IMG/VR virus record: IMGVR_UViG_3300021957_000113
Coordinates: 1 to 38,412 of that record
DNA length: 38,412 nucleotides
Reading direction: 5' to 3' (one strand)
Source: a virus
This document shows, piece by piece, positions 25,158 through 34,261 of this stretch (within the stretch, counting starts at the first letter, position 1; every line of letters begins with the position of its first letter). Under the pieces are notes generated by a model. That model was not told where the DNA came from. It did no database searches and worked only from the letters and a program-made list of their open reading frames with translations. Both the position numbers and the translations under genes were made by a program.

Positions 25158-26798
25158 ATGGCTATCACACTTGTAGGTACAGTTGAAACTACAGCCGATA
25201 CTGCAGGAGATTTTACCACTGTAAATGGCGGTGCGAACATCAGTACTGACGATGATTTTGTGCAGGGTACGGGTGCTATCGGCGACAAAATGTCTAATAC
25301 TACTGAAATTTTAGCTTCTAATAATTTAACGAGTACTACTTTAGCGTTTCAGGTTGGAGGCACGAACGAGGGAGAGCACATAATTGGGTGGATAAATACT
25401 CGAACTCCTATTAATGCCACTTCAGGTATTACATACTATCTAGGTGATGGTACTAACTCTGGAACTTATAATGTGATGCCCGCCAGTTTTTATAAAGGTG
25501 GCTTCACCACTAGAGTTATTGATCCTGCTAGAAATATGGACACTGCTTCAGGCTGGACTACAACAGGTAATCCCGCTCAACTTACTGCAGTTTCTGAGCT
25601 TGGTTTTCAGTTTACTACCATTACTGCTATTATGGGTAACTTTAACAACTGCCAGATAGACCAAGTAACTGTCGGATTAGGTGTTAGAGCTGATGCAGGT
25701 ACAGTAGGCTCTCCTAACACTTGGGAGAGTATAAGATCTACAGACGAAGATACTAATTTCTGGGGTTGGTGGAGTTCTAGTAACGGTGCTTTCGTAGGAA
25801 AAGGAAAAGCTTTCATTGGCCCCGCTACTGGTACAGCTACTTCTGTATTTACTGATACCGCTTTTTCTATTAACTGGGCTGATGAAAAAGTAGCTGTAGG
25901 ATTTTACGAAATCGTAGTCAGAGGAACAAATACAACTTGTGACTGGTCCCTAGCTAACATTCAAGCTGCTAATCCTACTACAGGAAGATGGTCTATCACT
26001 ATAGACAGTACTACAGGAAGTTTTGTAGACGATGTAGGAACTTATGTAGGGAGTGATGTTATAACTCTCAATGCTAATTCTATCCTAGGAGGCACTACTT
26101 TTATTAATGGGAATTCTATATTACAGAATTCGGCAACTTTATCAAGCATAAGTGTAGTTAGTCCTAATACTACTAGCGGAGTGGCCTATATAACTTCTAA
26201 TAATCCGGGCCTCATTTCTGGGGGCAGTTTTGATAATACAAATGGCGTCGGACACGCTATAGAAATAACAGCTGCAGGTACTTATTCTTTCGCGAGTAAT
26301 GTTTTTACAGGCTATGGAGCTAACGATACTAATGACGCTGCTATATATAATAACTCTGGAGGCTTAGTTACTCTTAATGTAACCGGAGTTAGCTCGGGAA
26401 TAACCGTACGAAACGGTGCTGGCGCTACTACTTCTGTTGTACAAACAGTGGAGCTTACAGTCTCCAACATCATTCCGGATACAGAGATAAGATTTATTGA
26501 TGCCGCTGTTAGCCCCCCTGTTTCTTTGGGCGGGATAGAAAATGTATTGGCAGCTGGAGAAACAGCTCCGGACTCAACCGCAGGGTATACTGTATCAGCC
26601 TCTCAAGCAGATCCTAATAATCCCGGCAATAGAACTGTGACTTTAAGTTATAGCTATTCTGTTGATAAACCCATTTTTGTAGTTTGTCATAATCTCGAAT
26701 ACGAGTTTTTTAGGCAAAACGTAACTTTGGGGTCAACAAATAATACCTTTCAGATCGCGCAAACTTTTGATAGGCAATATGATTCTGGCTCTATCTAA
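25158..26798 (+). CDS. Beta-helix-like virion protein
   Basis: A 546-aa protein rich in Thr, Ser, Gly and Asn. Residues about 15-290 look like a jelly-roll type region with Trp-rich parts (FWGWWSSSNGAFVGKGKAFIGP). Residues about 298-430 have short imperfect repeats with regular small hydrophobics (SDVITLNANSILGGTTFINGNSIL, LSSISVVSPN, GAYSFASNVF-type turns), as in right-handed beta-helices of phage spikes and fibres. A C-terminal beta domain follows. No active-site residues are recognised. It starts next to the previous stop. A small stem-loop follows the gene at 26802. Function: probable tail or capsid appendage (inference). Confidence 0.5.
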   Translation: MAITLVGTVETTADTAGDFTTVNGGANISTDDDFVQGTGAIGDKMSNTTEILASNNLTSTTLAFQVGGTNEGEHIIGWINTRTPINATSGITYYLGDGTNSGTYNVMPASFYKGGFTTRVIDPARNMDTASGWTTTGNPAQLTAVSELGFQFTTITAIMGNFNNCQIDQVTVGLGVRADAGTVGSPNTWESIRSTDEDTNFWGWWSSSNGAFVGKGKAFIGPATGTATSVFTDTAFSINWADEKVAVGFYEIVVRGTNTTCDWSLANIQAANPTTGRWSITIDSTTGSFVDDVGTYVGSDVITLNANSILGGTTFINGNSILQNSATLSSISVVSPNTTSGVAYITSNNPGLISGGSFDNTNGVGHAIEITAAGTYSFASNVFTGYGANDTNDAAIYNNSGGLVTLNVTGVSSGITVRNGAGATTSVVQTVELTVSNIIPDTEIRFIDAAVSPPVSLGGIENVLAAGETAPDSTAGYTVSASQADPNNPGNRTVTLSYSYSVDKPIFVVCHNLEYEFFRQNVTLGSTNNTFQIAQTFDRQYDSGSI

Positions 26799-26801
26799 TT
26801 A

Positions 26802-26813
26802 GCCCTTTTGGGC
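26802..26813 (+). other. Short stem-loop in a 39-bp gene gap
   Basis: GCCC TTTT GGGC forms a 4-bp GC stem just after the stop at 26798 and before AAAGGA and the ATG at 26838. It lacks a following T run, so it is not a good intrinsic terminator. A role in mRNA punctuation is possible. Confidence 0.35.
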
Positions 26814-26837
26814 AAGGCTTATTAAAGGAAATTAATA

Positions 26838-28793
26838 ATGGCCACAAACTATACAGAAAACCCCATTGTCGACCCCGACCAAATGTCGTTTCAAAAAACT
26901 ACTAATATTGCTACGGCTTGGGCGGCCGTTCCCACAGAAGAAATCGTAATTGACTACGTAAATAAACTTATCGGTCTTTACGTTGGTTCTTCCGCCTCTC
27001 CTAGTAACTTAACTAATGATGGGGTAACTATTAAAGCAGTATACTCCAAATTAAAAGATATTTGGAAAGACGATGTAGATTTAATTAAGTTTCCCTTCCC
27101 TATGGGTCCTATTACGGACGAGCAGTTCGAGATGATCAACGGCTGGAACTGGGATAGAGGACAATCTGTTTCTCCCGCAAGAACTTCTGGAACAGAAGGT
27201 ATTGCTGCTGATACTGTGGAGCTATTACGTACTGGAGGCTGGCAGGTCGTTAATACTGGGGGTACTACTACGGAAGAGTGGGCGGGAATCATTTCTCTTG
27301 GCTCTTTGGCGGCCACTGACCAAGTTTATTACCAGCAAGCAGATGACGAAACCACTGATAATACTACTAACTTTATTCTTAAAGGAAAGGTTAACCAGGC
27401 GGTTCAAATTTTCGATGCCGCTCCTTCTCCGGACACTAGCTTGAAAACTTACTTCAAGATGTTTGTACGAGAGTGGAAAAAGACTTATGGAGTTGCAGCT
27501 TTTACCGATATTGGTGTTACTACTGCTACTTTCCAAGCATATCGATTCCCACTTACTAATGCGACCGATTTGAATGTAACTCACGCAGAAGAAGTAATTA
27601 ACAATACTGCTGGCTTTATTACATCCATCTCTGGTACGGGTACGGTACAGACTTATACTACTAGTTTACCACACGGGTTAGTCACGGATGATATTGTTAC
27701 AATTAGTGGATCAACTACTGCTGGATATAATGGAACTTCCTTAGTAGTGACAGGCGCTCCTACTACGACTTCGTTTACTGTAGCAGGCAGCGAGTCAGGC
27801 GCTACTAGTACTGCTGCTGTACAATTAGACCTTTATGGTGCTATGAGTATCACTTATTCTAGAGACAGCGGAGATGCTCGTGTTACTTTAACAGATATTA
27901 AAGGAGTTTGGTCTAGCGGACAGGCTTATATTATTGGTGATGTTGTTCAAGACACTAATACTCCGGCTCGATGGTTTATTGTTACTACAGGAGGAACTTC
28001 CTCTGGTGATGCTACAAACTTAGCGGGAGGCTCTGATACTGGCGTAAGTTATTCTTCGTATACTTTTGAAAGAGAGATAAATACAGATAACTGGTATGCT
28101 TTCAACGTAGCTATTGATGCCGATACAGGCACTGCAAATGCTAATGATGGTGACGCCAGTACTTTTTACACTTATGAGTTCGTACAGGCACAACTAAGAA
28201 AAGCCTCTGATATTGACGCAGCAAACCCAGGAACTGTAATCGGAAAAACAGCAGATAAGCTTTTAACTTTCGTTGGTCCTACTCTTGTAACCTCAGCAGG
28301 AGTATACATTGATTCTTTTGCTAGTGGGGATACCAACTCGATTCAGTTTACTGACTATTCTGGAACAGTACGAGAATTTAACTTCGTTGCATTGTTTACA
28401 ATTAACTTTGGCGATAACTTGAAGCAAGATCCTTACTCTAAGTACTATGTATTCTTTACTACTTCTGGTGGTACGGACGAAAACTATGGAGAAATCAACG
28501 CAGTTCTAGTGGATCACGTTGATCCTGTTCCAGGAGATATGACTGGACTGGTTAATCCTACTAACACTCCAAATGAGAGAAACTTCGTTGCACACCAGTA
28601 TGACTACGATACTAACGTTCAGCGCGGGGTTGGTACAGATAAGACTGATGCTCCTGTAACGGTTATTGGTATTGGTCTAGAAAAGAGTCAGTGGGTACTT
28701 GCTACTGGAACTATTAAGAGAGATAAGACCTCATCAGTAACACTAACGTCGGCATTGGAAAGAAACTACAGCCAAGGCTCAAGTTTCCCATAA
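26838..28793 (+). CDS. Modular structural protein with FCCH-like and carbohydrate-binding-like inserts
   Basis: A 651-aa protein. The N-terminal region includes FPFPMGPITDEQFEMINGWNWDR. Residues about 260-330 (GTVQTYTTSLPHGLVTDDIVTISGSTTAGYNG...) match the repeat often annotated as E1-FCCH-like in phage fibres. Residues about 353-385 (VWSSGQAYIIGDVVQDTNTPARWFIVTTGG) look like a CBM5/12 repeat. The C-terminal 170 residues are regular beta (FTDYSGTVREFNFVALFTINF). AAAGGA lies nine bases before the ATG. Gene length, composition and place indicate a virion appendage, perhaps a main component, since it is bracketed by stem-loops on both sides. No enzyme motif is seen. Confidence 0.55.
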   Translation: MATNYTENPIVDPDQMSFQKTTNIATAWAAVPTEEIVIDYVNKLIGLYVGSSASPSNLTNDGVTIKAVYSKLKDIWKDDVDLIKFPFPMGPITDEQFEMINGWNWDRGQSVSPARTSGTEGIAADTVELLRTGGWQVVNTGGTTTEEWAGIISLGSLAATDQVYYQQADDETTDNTTNFILKGKVNQAVQIFDAAPSPDTSLKTYFKMFVREWKKTYGVAAFTDIGVTTATFQAYRFPLTNATDLNVTHAEEVINNTAGFITSISGTGTVQTYTTSLPHGLVTDDIVTISGSTTAGYNGTSLVVTGAPTTTSFTVAGSESGATSTAAVQLDLYGAMSITYSRDSGDARVTLTDIKGVWSSGQAYIIGDVVQDTNTPARWFIVTTGGTSSGDATNLAGGSDTGVSYSSYTFEREINTDNWYAFNVAIDADTGTANANDGDASTFYTYEFVQAQLRKASDIDAANPGTVIGKTADKLLTFVGPTLVTSAGVYIDSFASGDTNSIQFTDYSGTVREFNFVALFTINFGDNLKQDPYSKYYVFFTTSGGTDENYGEINAVLVDHVDPVPGDMTGLVNPTNTPNERNFVAHQYDYDTNVQRGVGTDKTDAPVTVIGIGLEKSQWVLATGTIKRDKTSSVTLTSALERNYSQGSSFP

Positions 28794-28807
28794 ACCTTAA
28801 CTAATTA

Positions 28808-28825
28808 GGCGGGGGCAACCCCGCC
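28808..28825 (+). other. GC-rich stem-loop with GCAA tetraloop
   Basis: GGCGGGG (28808-28814), loop GCAA, CCCCGCC (28819-28825): seven perfect GC pairs closed by a GNRA-class loop. It lies 15 bases after the stop at 28793 and just before AAGGA and the ATG at 28838. No T run follows, so termination would be weak. It could protect the upstream mRNA 3' end or mark a processing site. Confidence 0.6.
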
Positions 28826-28837
28826 GATAAGGATAAT

Positions 28838-29413
28838 ATGTTTAACAGATCAAATATAAGATACGCTTGCTATAGAAGGCAGAAAAATACACAAGCAGAA
28901 AGCCATCTTGCGTTTATAGAAGAAGTTGAAAAAGTACTCCTTCCCACGGATACGTGGGAGGGATTTTCAAATACTTGGGACGTGTTTGTGTCTCGGGATA
29001 AAATTACAAGAATAGTTCCTGAAATAGATAGTGATTATATACACACTACCTGTACAGAGATTAAAGTTAAGACTAATATGGGCATCTCTGAAGAAGAAAT
29101 ATATAAAGAATTGAATAATCGGCAAAAAAATATTTATGATGTAGTTTTACTTAACTCAATAGAACCTAATTTTTCGGAATATGGAGAAACTTGGAAAGTA
29201 ACAGTAGATCCGGGATCCAAAAGAATGGAAGTTAGAAGTTCAAAAACTAAAAGAAATAAAATCCAGTTTACAGAGCCACCTAAGGTTGTTCCTTTGAAGC
29301 AGGCTGTGCATAACGAAACTATAGACCTAAGCAAAGGTAAAGACATATCCGAGGATTCCGAACTAATAAGGAAACTCAAAGACCTACTAAGTAAGGAAGG
29401 AATCAAATTATGA
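28838..29413 (+). CDS. Hypothetical charged protein between virion genes
   Basis: A 191-aa protein that I do not recognise. It is rich in Lys and Glu and less beta-like than its neighbours: AFIEEVEKVLLPTDTWEGFSNTWDVF, ISEEEIYKELNNRQKNIYDVVLLNSI, and a Lys-rich C-terminus ending in SELIRKLKDLLSKEG, which should be helical. There is no signal peptide or membrane segment. AAGGA precedes the ATG. The stop overlaps the next start by four bases (ATGA), which ties its expression to the large fibre gene. A chaperone or assembly helper for that fibre would fit the place and composition, but nothing in the sequence proves it. Confidence 0.6.
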   Translation: MFNRSNIRYACYRRQKNTQAESHLAFIEEVEKVLLPTDTWEGFSNTWDVFVSRDKITRIVPEIDSDYIHTTCTEIKVKTNMGISEEEIYKELNNRQKNIYDVVLLNSIEPNFSEYGETWKVTVDPGSKRMEVRSSKTKRNKIQFTEPPKVVPLKQAVHNETIDLSKGKDISEDSELIRKLKDLLSKEGIKL

Positions 29414-32151
29414 GTGGAGAAAAGAGATACACTAGAATACCCCCGGAGAGTACTGGCGACCGTGTGTACATGATACATACTGCGGAAATTGAATACAAAA
29501 CTTTCAACTCGATTGCTGGTGGATCTACAGACCATGTTTGGAAAATCGGCGATAGGTATGATATTGCTGGTTTTGGTGGCGACGGCAAGGTTCATGTTCA
29601 TGGTGTATTCGATAGGGGTAATGGGACTGGTATCCTTGCAGTTCATTATAATAAGACTGCTAAGTTTGAAAATTTCGAACCAACACAAAACGCTGTAATC
29701 TCATATGATTCTCAAGATGTTGCTCAAGTCGATGTATTTTATGATGTGTATATCCCAGCACAAAACATTATGGGATACGACAATCCCGAATATGGTTGGG
29801 ATATCGACCGATTTGGATCGGGGCAAGTAACTTTTTCGGAAGGCAACCCGCAAATCACTGGTATGGGTAGTCTTAAGATAAATGATGCCAGATTGCTTGC
29901 GTCTTACGACTTTTCAAAATCCAATCTTCCGAATGAGTTTGTAAACTCAAGAGAAGGTGGTAACGCAGTATCTAACGCTTGGGATCCATTAACACGAGGA
30001 GTTAAACTTTCTGTAGGAACAACCGCAGGAGAACGAGTAACCCATACGTCAAATCTTTTTCATTCTTATGAAGAAGGTACTTCAATGTTATTTGTTCTGG
30101 CGGCTCGTGCTGATGTAGAAACCGGAACAGAAAATAACACAAAACTTTGGGGGGCATTTGACGCCACTGACGGGTTTTTCTTTCAAATAAAAGGATCCGA
30201 CTCAAGCCCAGGCGGAAGAGCAACCCCGACAGGTGCAATTGGCACAGGACCAGGCTCCGCACTTCGAGTAGTACATCGTTTTACTTTTAATAATCAAGCA
30301 ACAAAAAATCACGAAATTGTACAAAAAGAGTGGAACAAAGATACATTATTAGGCACCGGTGGTGCGAACAATCCATCGGGTATTAAAATTGATGTTTCTA
30401 AGATTAACACTTACTGGATTGACTTTCAATTCATGGGTGGTGGTCGTACTCGTTGGGGTGTATTTTTTGAAGGACAACGTATTGTGTGCCACGAAATGTA
30501 CCATCACAATGGTATTGGTATCGGCACACAAAACAATAACCCGATAGGAAATCCAAATCGTCCAGTTTGTTGGGCTCAAGCAAATTATGGTACTACAGGA
30601 AGTTCCTCAGAATTTTATGCATATGGTGCTGGTGTCTTTATCGAGGCGGTTACAGATCCACTTCGGGCGTCACAACAGATCAGTAAAGCGTGGGATACAA
30701 AACATTTCGGCCGACCAGACTTAGAACCTTATTGGAGAACTAAACAAACTAGAAATGGTTCCACCGATTTTCCAGCAACGCTGAAGTCAGGTACGTTCAG
30801 TAATAGTGCAAGCACACAGTATCACGGGTCATTATCACCAATCCAGTTCTTATCAAACGGTGACGAGAATCACTCGATATATCAACCACTATCTTTCGAA
30901 GTGTCTTCATACGACATCAGAACGGGGAATGCAGTACCAGTAGAAATCAGATTATTTTATGGTTGTATTAATCGGGGGTTTGATTTTGGTAATCCATCCG
31001 TATCTTGTCCTACTGTGATAGTTGATGAAGATGCAGACCATTTGTCGCACCTTCAAGAGATTGGACAATTTGTTGTTCAGGGTGATGGTCTGTTCAGGTT
31101 TGATCTTTTGTCTGACAACTTTCAATACGGTACAGTAAGAAATCTTTCTGACCAAAACCTTTCTCGGTCTCTGCAACCCATTGTAAGTTGGAAGAGTGTC
31201 GAAGATAAGTATACGACAGGGCATTCTACAGTTCTTATTGATATCGGCCCCGACCCAGTACTTGGTGAATCCAAACATTATTTTGCGGACACTCAGCCAG
31301 TTGTAATTCGTGAAACAGATGGTGACCAAGATGTTGCAACTGTTCTTGGTACAACTTTTACGGGTAAGACGGCCGGTGGTTCAGGTTATGCTAGTGCAGA
31401 CCAAGTAGATGCTCCGAATGATTGGTATTATTTGTCGTATGTGACAAGAAACCAGGCTTGGTTGTATAATTCTCAAGCAGACATTGCGGATGATCGTCTT
31501 GTTAGAACTCTTGCTGTAGATGATTGCACAAGTTTGGACATTGGACAGAAATTAACTGTCACCACAGGAAGTCATACTGCTTTTATTATGAAGATTGATG
31601 TTGATAAAGGTCTGCTAAATGCTAATGTAATTGCGGCGTCAGCAGCATCAAATGGTGTTGAATATCAAATCGTCACTGTTGGTGGTACTGATTATACAAC
31701 CGCTGCTGGTGCATCCCGAAATGTTCCAGGCGAAATCTTTACTGCGACTGCAACAGCCCCATCGGGCGGAACAGGAACTATTGTTGCAACATCTAATGGT
31801 GGTACGGTTGCTATCTGTGGCAGAAGTGCTGCTGAAGCGTCCTACAGCGGAGCATTTACAACAGATGGTGGTGGTAGTGGTACTATAGCATCTACTGCAA
31901 CTGCTGCCAGTTTGGCGAACGATTATTGGACATCATTAAAAGCATTAACTTACACCGATTTAGGTATGGGTGCAGACGTAGACATTACGACTGGTCTTGC
32001 GTTATACGCTAGCCCCCCACCACGATCGGTGTGGACGTTTATGGCTAAACACCTTGATGAAACTGAAGAAGATGGTGATGGTGATGCTGGACCGGATTGG
32101 AACAACGTTAGGTTAAACTGGTCTATCTATTGGCGAGAGCGCACTCAGTAA
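29410..32151 (+). CDS. Large tail fibre/neck-type structural protein, probably imported
   Basis: A 913-aa protein. The N-terminal 130 residues form a compact beta domain (RVYMIHTAEIEYKTFNSIAGG...YDVYIPAQNIMGYD). A long central region follows (TRWGVFFEGQRIVCHEMYHHNG; DADHLSHLQEIGQFVVQGDG), with a jelly-roll look. Near 746-790 is the module GVEYQIVTVGGTDYTTAAGASRNVPGEIFTATATAPSGGTGT, known from structural proteins of T4-like marine phages. By hand count about half of its arginines use CGN codons (21 CGN, 17 AGA/AGG), whereas the tail genes to the left mostly use AGA. That suggests a separate origin. AAGGAAGGA stands before the ATG. Confidence 0.6.
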   Translation: MSGEKRYTRIPPESTGDRVYMIHTAEIEYKTFNSIAGGSTDHVWKIGDRYDIAGFGGDGKVHVHGVFDRGNGTGILAVHYNKTAKFENFEPTQNAVISYDSQDVAQVDVFYDVYIPAQNIMGYDNPEYGWDIDRFGSGQVTFSEGNPQITGMGSLKINDARLLASYDFSKSNLPNEFVNSREGGNAVSNAWDPLTRGVKLSVGTTAGERVTHTSNLFHSYEEGTSMLFVLAARADVETGTENNTKLWGAFDATDGFFFQIKGSDSSPGGRATPTGAIGTGPGSALRVVHRFTFNNQATKNHEIVQKEWNKDTLLGTGGANNPSGIKIDVSKINTYWIDFQFMGGGRTRWGVFFEGQRIVCHEMYHHNGIGIGTQNNNPIGNPNRPVCWAQANYGTTGSSSEFYAYGAGVFIEAVTDPLRASQQISKAWDTKHFGRPDLEPYWRTKQTRNGSTDFPATLKSGTFSNSASTQYHGSLSPIQFLSNGDENHSIYQPLSFEVSSYDIRTGNAVPVEIRLFYGCINRGFDFGNPSVSCPTVIVDEDADHLSHLQEIGQFVVQGDGLFRFDLLSDNFQYGTVRNLSDQNLSRSLQPIVSWKSVEDKYTTGHSTVLIDIGPDPVLGESKHYFADTQPVVIRETDGDQDVATVLGTTFTGKTAGGSGYASADQVDAPNDWYYLSYVTRNQAWLYNSQADIADDRLVRTLAVDDCTSLDIGQKLTVTTGSHTAFIMKIDVDKGLLNANVIAASAASNGVEYQIVTVGGTDYTTAAGASRNVPGEIFTATATAPSGGTGTIVATSNGGTVAICGRSAAEASYSGAFTTDGGGSGTIASTATAASLANDYWTSLKALTYTDLGMGADVDITTGLALYASPPPRSVWTFMAKHLDETEEDGDGDAGPDWNNVRLNWSIYWRERTQ

Positions 32152-32753
32152 TGCCTAGTTTAATATTCAATTACGGAGAATGGACTTACTGGGAGCCTAG
32201 CAATCCCCCGGTATACTCTGGCCCAATGAAAGTTACTTTCGACGGGCCTAATAAACTCATTTTAGTAAATGAAGGCGTAACAACTATTGATGTTCAGGAA
32301 GATTTATATTCTAATTGGAAAGAGTGGTCTACTCATAGAGATAATGCAAAGTACTTTCCAGCGTTCTCTACGTTAGGGGGCGATAATATTACCGACAGTA
32401 CCTTTATTGGAGACTCTTACTTCCTAGAGAATGGTTGGAGGGTGCAGCCTTGGATAAGCGGGGCGGGGTATATTTTAGATGTAATCGGTAACTTATATAC
32501 TCGTGAGCCTGGGGAAAATCCTGTGAATCCTACAGCTAATACTTCTATACTTCTCACTAGATCCAATATCTCTGATACCAGTATTGCTGGTGGTGCAGAT
32601 ACCGAGAATAGGCTTCTAGAGATCTGGAGAATATTAGGTTTGGATTCTGTAAACCCGCAGCAAATAAGGGATACTTCTATAACTGTTGGGGACATAACTT
32701 TAAATATTGTAAATTCAGAACAGAACGCGCTTACTACTATATCGAGAGCATAA
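32151..32753 (+). CDS. Tail-associated structural protein
   Basis: A 200-aa protein from ATG 32151, which overlaps the previous stop by one base; a TTG at 32130 would add seven residues but has no better ribosome site. VTFDGPNKLILVNEGVTTIDVQEDLYSNWKEWSTHRDNAKYFPAFSTLGGD is a recurring motif in unassigned tail-region proteins of siphophages and of other tailed phages. The middle has YFLENGWRVQPW. The C-terminus is ILGLDSVNPQQIRDTSITVGDITLNI. The product is probably a virion component that pairs with the neighbouring fibre, on context only. No catalytic residues are recognised. Confidence 0.55.
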   Translation: MPSLIFNYGEWTYWEPSNPPVYSGPMKVTFDGPNKLILVNEGVTTIDVQEDLYSNWKEWSTHRDNAKYFPAFSTLGGDNITDSTFIGDSYFLENGWRVQPWISGAGYILDVIGNLYTREPGENPVNPTANTSILLTRSNISDTSIAGGADTENRLLEIWRILGLDSVNPQQIRDTSITVGDITLNIVNSEQNALTTISRA

Positions 32754-33016
32754 TGAGTTTTGCAAGAAGATTATCTATAGGTACTCGTGGATTTAGAGGG
32801 GGTTCTTCAGACAAAACATACATTAACGAAGAGTTTACTATTCAGGAGGTATTTGAAACAGTGGATATTATTAACGCGTTACCCACGGTAGATGTGGTAG
32901 ATATCGATATATTAGTTGCTTCAGTAGAAGAGATAGGAGTAAACATAGAAGTGAGCTCGGATACTATTACTATAATGGACGTACCTGAAACAACAACTGT
33001 TGATTCTTGTGAATAA
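32753..33016 (+). CDS. Small acidic hypothetical protein
   Basis: An 87-aa protein that I do not recognise. The first 20 residues are basic and Gly-rich (RRLSIGTRGFRGG), and the rest is acidic with alternating Val/Ile and Asp/Glu (IQEVFETVDIINALPTVDVVDIDILVASVEEIGVNIEV), likely beta-rich. The start overlaps the previous stop by one base. It is the last + strand gene before the terminator, and its one-base coupling to an upstream gene supports that it is real. Confidence 0.5.
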   Translation: MSFARRLSIGTRGFRGGSSDKTYINEEFTIQEVFETVDIINALPTVDVVDIDILVASVEEIGVNIEVSSDTITIMDVPETTTVDSCE

Positions 33017-33018
33017 AA

Positions 33019-33038
33019 AAAGGGGCGTAAGCCCCTTT
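33019..33038. terminator. Bidirectional intrinsic terminator between convergent operons
   Basis: AAAGGGGC GTAA GCCCCTTT forms an 8-bp stem with a four-base loop. It sits three bases after the + strand stop at 33016 and three bases beyond the - strand stop at 33042. On the - strand the stem is followed by a long T run, a classic rho-independent form. On the + strand the tail is TTTGTGTT, which is weaker. Confidence 0.85.
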
Positions 33039-33041
33039 GTG

Positions 33042-33296
33042 TTAATGTACTTCTGTTACTTCGTCTTCAGTAGAAGGTTCTTCCGAAGATTCCTTCTTCT
33101 CATACTCAATAACGTCGGCTAATTGCATTTGTAGACCCCTCATAGAAGCATCAATACAAGTTATTTTTTTAATTAGCTTGGTCCTTTTCTCTTGAGTCTC
33201 GTCTAGTAATTCTACTATTGACTTTACGATTGGAGACTGCTCCTCGTACTTATATTCTACATCGTCCAAGTAGAATATTCTTTCTTGATTTTCCAT
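33042..33296 (-). CDS. Small acidic coiled-coil-like protein downstream of nrdB
   Basis: An 84-aa protein. It starts as a short beta hairpin (ERIFYLDDVEYKY). A helical stretch follows, with heptad-like hydrophobics (IVKSIVELLDETQEKRTKLIKKITCIDASMRGLQMQLADVIEYE), and then a disordered acidic tail (ESSEEPSTEDEVTEVH). The layout resembles small phage proteins of the DUF6447 type, but I am not certain. AAGGA lies just before the ATG, eight bases after the nrdB stop. It is the last gene of the - strand operon, ending at the shared terminator. Function unknown. Confidence 0.6.
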   Translation of the reverse strand: MENQERIFYLDDVEYKYEEQSPIVKSIVELLDETQEKRTKLIKKITCIDASMRGLQMQLADVIEYEKKESSEEPSTEDEVTEVH

Positions 33297-33304
33297 TTTA
33301 TTCC

Positions 33305-34258
33305 TTATTTAAAAATGTCTTGCCAGTTACCAGTAGTACTGGCTCTAGCATATTCTGTAGAACGATTTTCGAAAAAGTTCGTATGTTCTACTGCGTTTAT
33401 CATATAGTCTAACCAAGGAAGTGGATTGCTTTCAGAATTGAAAATCTTTTTCATTCCTAGGCCCATGAGTCTTTTGTCCGCGATATACCGAATGTATGCT
33501 TTTACTTCGGGAGCTGTTAAGTCTTTTACTTCAGCACTCCCAAAAGCAACATCAATAAACGCATCTTCTAACTCTACCACTCTCTCTGCGGCACAGTAAA
33601 TTTCATATTTTAATTCATCGTTCCATATTTCAGGATTCTCTTGAATATAAGTTCTGAAAAGTTTTGACATTCCTTCAACGTGTAAACTCTCATCTCGAAT
33701 TGACCAAGTAACAATCTGGCCCATATTCTTCATAAGATTGTGACGTGGAAAGTTCAATAGAATAGCAAAACTACTAAACAATTGTACTCCTTCCGTAAAG
33801 CCACTATATACTGCCAGTGTTTTAGCAATATCTTTTTTAGTGTTCATATTAAAGTTAGTCAAGTATTCATGTTTATCGGACATCTCTTGGACTTCCATAA
33901 ACATTTGATATTCTTCTTCAGGAAACCCAAGAGTCTCTAGAAGAGTGGAGTATGCGTCCTGATGAACGGCTTCCATTGCTGCAAATGCAGACAACATCAT
34001 TCGTACTTCAGGAGCTTTAAACGTAGGCAGATAATGCTTCGCATATCCACAGCAAACGTCTACATCACTTTGCGTGAAAAAACGAAAGATATGTCCAAGT
34101 AAACGCTTACTACTATCATCCAAAGAACGATAATCTTTAAGATCGTCTGCCATGGGGACTTCTTCTGGCATCCAATGGAGATGCTGTTGCGTTTTGTACG
34201 CCTCATACGCCCAGTTATACTGAAACGGTTTGTAATAATTTCTTTCATCTGTAACCAT
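33305..34258 (-). CDS. nrdB: Class I ribonucleotide reductase, small (radical-generating) subunit
   Basis: A 317-aa protein. The metal and radical residues match E. coli NrdB in exact spacing: D65, E96, H99, Y103 (the candidate tyrosyl radical in MEAVHQDAYSTL), E156, E190 and H193 (WSIRDESLHVEG). It should hold the diiron centre and pass the radical to NrdA for reduction of ribonucleoside diphosphates to deoxy forms. The C-terminus ends GNWQDIFK, the place where NrdB tails bind NrdA. GAAGGG inside the end of nrdA serves as ribosome site, three bases separating the genes. It is somewhat shorter than cellular NrdB, as usual in phages. Confidence 0.95.
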   Translation of the reverse strand: MVTDERNYYKPFQYNWAYEAYKTQQHLHWMPEEVPMADDLKDYRSLDDSSKRLLGHIFRFFTQSDVDVCCGYAKHYLPTFKAPEVRMMLSAFAAMEAVHQDAYSTLLETLGFPEEEYQMFMEVQEMSDKHEYLTNFNMNTKKDIAKTLAVYSGFTEGVQLFSSFAILLNFPRHNLMKNMGQIVTWSIRDESLHVEGMSKLFRTYIQENPEIWNDELKYEIYCAAERVVELEDAFIDVAFGSAEVKDLTAPEVKAYIRYIADKRLMGLGMKKIFNSESNPLPWLDYMINAVEHTNFFENRSTEYARASTTGNWQDIFK

Positions 34259-34261
34259 AAA

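Noticed and set aside
24925-25176. Second + frame over the SPOUT-like gene
   Set aside because: No ribosome site, basic low-complexity translation, and it overlaps two well-placed genes.
27202-27584. Open frames on both strands inside the 651-aa gene
   Set aside because: They lie wholly within a long gene with clear family features and have no ribosome site or recognisable protein content; they are shadows.
32130-32150. TTG start for the 200-aa tail-associated protein
   Set aside because: ATG 32151 overlaps the preceding stop as TAATG, as for several other genes in this operon, and the extra seven residues are merely the frame-shifted end of the fibre gene.
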